Shown here piece after piece: positions 14,104 through 17,103 of a stretch of 17,103 bases of DNA. Made by a program: the position numbers and the translations under genes. The stretch spans positions 1 to 17,103 of the forward strand of contig JAFUXW010000139.1 of assembly GCA_017477035.1 (NCBI GenBank), read 5' to 3'. Numbering within the stretch: position 1 is the first letter of the stretch; each line of letters begins with the position of its first letter. The notes beneath the pieces are model-generated. The model ran no database searches and was not told where the DNA came from. It saw nothing but the letters and a program-made list of their open reading frames with translations. This DNA comes from Alphaproteobacteria bacterium (GTDB lineage: Bacteria; Pseudomonadota; Alphaproteobacteria; RF32; CAG-239).

Positions 14104-15615
14104 ATGTTTGATTCGAAAAAAATAGATTCATATTTCGATAATAGGCAAAATTTTGAATTGTCAAAATCAGGTTTGCAACGTAATTCTATTTCTTGGAGAC
14201 GTCTGTTCAAACTTACGCTTCCTTGTGTGGCAGCTGCTCTGCTCGGAATTATGGTGGTTATGCCGAACATTCGCAAAAGTGCCGATTTAAAAGATAACGT
14301 TACTATTCCTCGTAAAGGAGAAATGGAAAAACTGCACATTGAACAAACAGTTTTTAATTCAACCGATAATAAGAACAGAGTAAACAAAATTGTGGCGGAT
14401 AGCGTTGATGAAACCACTCCGGGCTCGAAAATTATGAAAATAATCAATCCTCGCGGACGTATTCCGACAGATAGCGGGGTTGCTGATATTACCGCTAGCG
14501 AAGGAATTTTTAATCAAAATGATAATATTTTAAACCTGTCATCGGATGTTCGTGCTGTTGTTGATAATGATACGGTAATAACTTCGGCCGAAGCTAATTA
14601 TGATTTCGGCAAAGAATACGGCTGGGGTGATAAAGATATAAAGGCTGAAGGGCAGTGGGGTAATTTAACGGCTGAAGCATTTACCTACGATAAGAATGAA
14701 GAAATTTTGACCTTAAAAGGTTATAACAAAATTATAAGTCAAAAAAGCGTTTTGAGCGCTAATGAAGAAACCATCATATATCAAAAAGAAAATAAAAGCG
14801 TTTCATATGGAAAGGCCAGTTTTTCGCAAAATGGTAAAAAATTATTTGCCGATAAAATTACGGCGTATTTTAGCGAAACCGAAAAAAAAGAACTTGTGCG
14901 CGCAGAAGCTTTGGGTAACGTTATTATAAAAACCGAACGAGAAACTATTAGCGGAAAAGAGGGATATTATAATCCTCAAATCGGTGAAATGATACTTTAT
15001 GGCGATGCTAAAGATGATAAAGATGGTAAAGGATATGTAAGTGTCAGACAAGGAAAAAACGTGTTATATGCTAAAAAGATAACTGCTTATTCCGATATCT
15101 CAGGCAATAAAGATTTGCGTAAAGTTATAGCTTTGGGTAATGTAAAAATAGTTACGCCAAAAGAAACGGCCACAGGGAAGGAAGGTCATTATTATCCGCA
15201 AACCGGAGAAGTTCAACTTTTCGGTAATTTTCTGACAGAGGCACGTAAAAACGGACACGTTACCATAAAACAAGGGGATAATATCTTAATGGCGGAAAAA
15301 ATTACCGCTTATATAGATAAAGGCAAAAAAGGAGATTTAATTAAAGCAATCGCTGTCGGTAAGGTTAATGTACGCACTCCTAAAGGCAATGCTAGAGGAG
15401 ACCGGGGAATATATAATCCTAAAGAAAATATGGTTGAATTATTTGATAATGTGCGTATAGAACAGAATGGTAATTTCATAGATGGGGCACATGCACAAAC
15501 TGATTTGCTTACGTCGATAAGTAAAATTACCGGAGACGAGAACACCGGCGGGCGCATTCACGGAATATTTTATAAAACAAGGAAAACAGGCAATGGCGAT
15601 AAAACAAAAAAATGA
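14104..15615 (+). CDS. LptC-LptA fusion protein of the LPS transport bridge, with three OstA repeats
   Basis: A 503-residue protein. It has a short cytoplasmic tail, one membrane helix at about 36-54 (KLTLPCVAAALLGIMVVMP), and an LptC domain at about 110-220 (GVADITASEGIFNQNDNILNLSSDV ... GNLTAEAFTYDKNEEILTLKG). Then come three copies of an OstA/LptA-type beta-jellyroll unit with anchors ADKITAY, AKKITAY and AEKITAY (249, 323, 397) and ALGNV, ALGNV and AVGKV (269, 343, 417): a strict 74-residue period. In other bacteria LptC (inner membrane) and LptA (soluble periplasmic) are separate, and LptA oligomers bridge to LptD. Here the bridge would be tethered to its membrane anchor. There is no internal signal peptide, consistent with a single secreted chain. 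kdsD lies 3 nt upstream, and lptB starts 23 nt before the stop. Domain roles are well supported; the fused mode of action is inference. Confidence 0.85.
   Translation: MFDSKKIDSYFDNRQNFELSKSGLQRNSISWRRLFKLTLPCVAAALLGIMVVMPNIRKSADLKDNVTIPRKGEMEKLHIEQTVFNSTDNKNRVNKIVADSVDETTPGSKIMKIINPRGRIPTDSGVADITASEGIFNQNDNILNLSSDVRAVVDNDTVITSAEANYDFGKEYGWGDKDIKAEGQWGNLTAEAFTYDKNEEILTLKGYNKIISQKSVLSANEETIIYQKENKSVSYGKASFSQNGKKLFADKITAYFSETEKKELVRAEALGNVIIKTERETISGKEGYYNPQIGEMILYGDAKDDKDGKGYVSVRQGKNVLYAKKITAYSDISGNKDLRKVIALGNVKIVTPKETATGKEGHYYPQTGEVQLFGNFLTEARKNGHVTIKQGDNILMAEKITAYIDKGKKGDLIKAIAVGKVNVRTPKGNARGDRGIYNPKENMVELFDNVRIEQNGNFIDGAHAQTDLLTSISKITGDENTGGRIHGIFYKTRKTGNGDKTKK
14824..15489 (+). repeat. Three tandem 222-bp (74-codon) OstA repeats within the lptC-lptA fusion gene
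   Basis: Units lie at about 14824-15045, 15046-15267 and 15268-15489. They are recognisable by protein motif (A-x-KITAY, AxGxV, GxYxP) at exact 74-residue spacing, while the DNA itself has diverged. The repeat is therefore old and not a recent slippage or assembly artefact. Unit boundaries are approximate. Confidence 0.75.
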
Positions 15616-16339
15616 TACAGATGTTTTAGAAGTTTTTAATATCGGCAAAAAGTATAAAAAACGTTCGGTATTAAAAAATGTTTCATTACACGTAAGAAAA
15701 GGTGAAGCTGTCGGATTGTTGGGGCCAAACGGGGCCGGTAAGACAACCTGTTTTTATTGTGTGACAGGATTGATTACACCTGACTATGGAGATGTGTATA
15801 TAAACGGGCAGGATATAACCGCAATGCCTATGTATAAGCGGGCAAAAATGGGTATTGGTTACTTACCTCAAGAATCTTCAATATTCAGAACATTAAGTGT
15901 TGAAGACAATATTAAATCCATTCTGGAAATAGTTGAAGAAGATGAAACAAATCGCGAAAATCGTTTGGAAGAATTGTTAAGCGAATTTTCAATTGCTCAT
16001 TTACGTAAATCTCCCGCACTTTCTCTTTCGGGAGGTGAACGCAGACGATTGGAGATAGCTAGGGCTTTAGCTTGTAAACCAAGTTTTATACTTTTAGATG
16101 AGCCGCTTGCCGGTATTGATCCGATTGCTGTAAGTGAAATAAGAACCTTAGTTTCGCAATTAAAAAACAGGGGGCTCGGAGTTTTAATCACTGATCATAA
16201 CGTTCGCGAAACCTTGGATATTATTGATAGAGCGTATATATTACATTCCGGAACCGTGTTAATGGAAGGAACACCAGAAGAAATTGTAGCCAATGAGGAT
16301 GTCAAGAAGGTCTATTTGGGTGATAATTTCTCACTATAA
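15593..16339 (+). CDS. lptB: LPS export ABC transporter ATP-binding protein LptB
   Basis: The cytoplasmic ATPase of LptB2FG, which extracts LPS from the inner membrane and pushes it along LptC/LptA. The 248 residues carry Walker A GPNGAGKT (44-51), Q-loop YLPQESSIFRTL (Gln93), signature LSGGERRRLEIARAL (from 145), Walker B FILLDEPLAGIDP (Glu170) and H-loop TDHNVRETL (His202). GLLGPNGAGKTTCFYCVTGL and the SIFR segment are typical of LptB rather than other ABC ATPases. It overlaps the 3' end of the fusion gene by 23 nt, with AAGGA (15579-15583) as a likely ribosome-binding site, so the two are translationally coupled. The permease genes lptF and lptG are not in the window, as usual for this cluster. 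Confidence 0.96.
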   Translation: MAIKQKNDTDVLEVFNIGKKYKKRSVLKNVSLHVRKGEAVGLLGPNGAGKTTCFYCVTGLITPDYGDVYINGQDITAMPMYKRAKMGIGYLPQESSIFRTLSVEDNIKSILEIVEEDETNRENRLEELLSEFSIAHLRKSPALSLSGGERRRLEIARALACKPSFILLDEPLAGIDPIAVSEIRTLVSQLKNRGLGVLITDHNVRETLDIIDRAYILHSGTVLMEGTPEEIVANEDVKKVYLGDNFSL

Positions 16340-16352
16340 AAGAATAAGTTTG

Positions 16353-16380
16353 TTTACTTTTGCTTAAAAGTTGATATAAT
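16353..16380 (+). promoter_or_regulatory. Predicted sigma70-type promoter of hpf
   Basis: TTTACT (16353-16358), a 16-nt spacer and a perfect TATAAT (16375-16380) predict a start near 16387 and a leader of about 55 nt. It lies in the 102-bp lptB-hpf gap and suggests that hpf can be induced separately from the LPS genes. Confidence 0.5.
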
Positions 16381-16441
16381 ATAAAACATTAAATAAACAA
16401 AATGGCGATAGTGCCGCAATAACTAACAAATGAGGTAAATT

Positions 16442-17002
16442 ATGAATATTACATTATCAGGAAAACAGGTTGATATCAGTGACAGACTGCGTAAACGTGT
16501 TGAAGAAAGTTTAGAGTCTTCGGTTAGCAAATATTTTAGCGCTCCGATTGGTAGTAGCGTTTATTTTTCTTTGGATGGAGAAGATTTCCGCGCTGAAGTT
16601 ACAGTTCATCCAGCAAAAAATATCGTTTTGAAGGGAACCGGAATCGGGGCAGATCCGTACACAGCTTTTGATAATGCTAATGAACATATTGCTACACGTT
16701 TGCGTCGTCAAAAGAATAAATTAAATGACCATAAAGGTAAGACAGGTATCGTTGAGATGGCTCACGAGTCTGTTTTCCCGCTTACTGAAACAGAAGATGA
16801 AATGAGTATTGATGAGTCAGCTCCTCTGACTATCGCCGAAACAGATGCAAATATTAAAGTTTGCACGGTCAGCGAAGCAGTTATGTTTATGGATTTGGCA
16901 GATGAATGTGCGCTAATGTTTCGCAATAGTGCCAACAATCGCATAAGTATGGTATATCGTCGTAAAGACGGAAATATCGGCTGGGTTGAACCGGCAGAAT
17001 AG
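16442..17002 (+). CDS. hpf: Long-form ribosome hibernation promoting factor
   Basis: Binds the 30S decoding channel in stationary phase. Long-form HPF also dimerises 70S ribosomes into 100S particles. The 186 residues have an N-terminal S30AE domain (about 1-100: MNITLSGKQVDISDRLRKRV ... DPYTAFDNANEHIATRLRRQKNKL), an acidic linker (about 115-132) and the C-terminal HPF dimerisation domain (about 133-186: KVCTVSEAVMFMDLADECALMFRNSAN ... VYRRKDGNIGWVEP). The long form is the usual type in alphaproteobacteria, in contrast to the short form of E. coli. GAGG lies about 6-7 nt upstream of the ATG. It has its own predicted promoter and is followed after 24 nt by ptsN, so the two probably share a transcript. 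rpoN, often upstream of hpf, is absent here. Confidence 0.96.
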   Translation: MNITLSGKQVDISDRLRKRVEESLESSVSKYFSAPIGSSVYFSLDGEDFRAEVTVHPAKNIVLKGTGIGADPYTAFDNANEHIATRLRRQKNKLNDHKGKTGIVEMAHESVFPLTETEDEMSIDESAPLTIAETDANIKVCTVSEAVMFMDLADECALMFRNSANNRISMVYRRKDGNIGWVEPAE

Positions 17003-17026
17003 GGTTAATATTATAAGGCTCGTGTT

Positions 17027-17103
17027 ATGGAAATTTCTGACATTTTATCAGAAGATATGATTTTAGCGGACTTAAATGTCGGCAATAAAAGAGAATTGTT
17101 GGA
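17027..17103 (+). CDS. ptsN: Nitrogen-regulatory PTS protein EIIA-Ntr, first 25 codons (3' end outside window)
   Basis: The visible start MEISDILSEDMILADLNVGN, then KRELL, matches the N-terminus of PtsN. PtsN is the phosphate-accepting output protein of the nitrogen PTS (PtsP-NPr-EIIANtr), which regulates potassium, stress and envelope functions. The phosphorylated His lies beyond the window. AAGG (17014-17017) precedes the ATG by 9 nt. The place directly after hpf is the standard neighbourhood for ptsN and supports the call despite the short fragment. Confidence 0.85.
   Translation, partial: MEISDILSEDMILADLNVGNKRELL

Noticed and set aside
16402..16422. Six-codon leader ORF (MAIVPQ) upstream of hpf
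   Set aside because: No ribosome-binding site, no regulatory codon run and no attenuator hairpin after it. Chance in an AT-rich leader.
1..17103. CRISPR arrays, insertion sequences, prophage or integration sites
   Set aside because: No short regularly spaced direct repeats, transposase or integrase motifs, tRNA genes or flanking inverted repeats were seen.

Overview
The window is about 17 kb of AT-rich, gene-dense Gram-negative chromosome. Three things suggest an alphaproteobacterium: the hflK-hflC-degP run beside mrp, the kdsD-lpt-lptB-hpf-ptsN run, and a long-form HPF. The low GC content and small intergenic gaps would suit an uncultured, host- or gut-associated lineage, but that placement is inference. 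No rRNA, tRNA, CRISPR array, insertion sequence or prophage is visible. The genetic code looks standard (TGA is used as stop).

Layout. (1) 1-734 is the 3' part of tyrS. It is followed after 9 nt by a very T-rich multispanning GT-C/GT39-type membrane glycosyltransferase gene (744-2159). (2) Convergent with it, and overlapping it by 7 bp, is an orphan LivJ-like periplasmic binding protein gene (2153-3265, minus). It is divergent from uvrA (3386-6205), and each has a recognisable promoter. (3) 6211-6656 holds a small HTH-like protein gene on the minus strand. Upstream of it is a compact structured RNA of about 150 nt, with its own promoter and an intrinsic terminator. (4) 6723-8259 encodes a QueH-type epoxyqueuosine reductase whose conserved C-terminal YCGC is displaced into the -1 frame, then an S66 (LD-carboxypeptidase/MccF-like) peptidase. 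(5) mrp (minus) is divergent from hflK-hflC-degP-holC (9396-13054), a tightly packed membrane and periplasmic proteolysis operon that ends with a DNA polymerase III subunit. (6) From a promoter near 13090 runs kdsD, a fused lptC-lptA gene and lptB. hpf has its own promoter, and the start of ptsN follows.

The last block links Kdo precursor synthesis (KdsD) to LPS export (LptC/LptA/LptB) and then to stress control (HPF, PtsN). Compared with the familiar order in E. coli and many proteobacteria, kdsC and rpoN are absent here and lptC and lptA are one gene.

Most noteworthy are the LptC-LptA fusion with three 74-residue OstA-type repeats, the unclassified structured RNA at 6473-6621, and the probable single-base frameshift in queH. 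The rest looks like ordinary housekeeping sequence.
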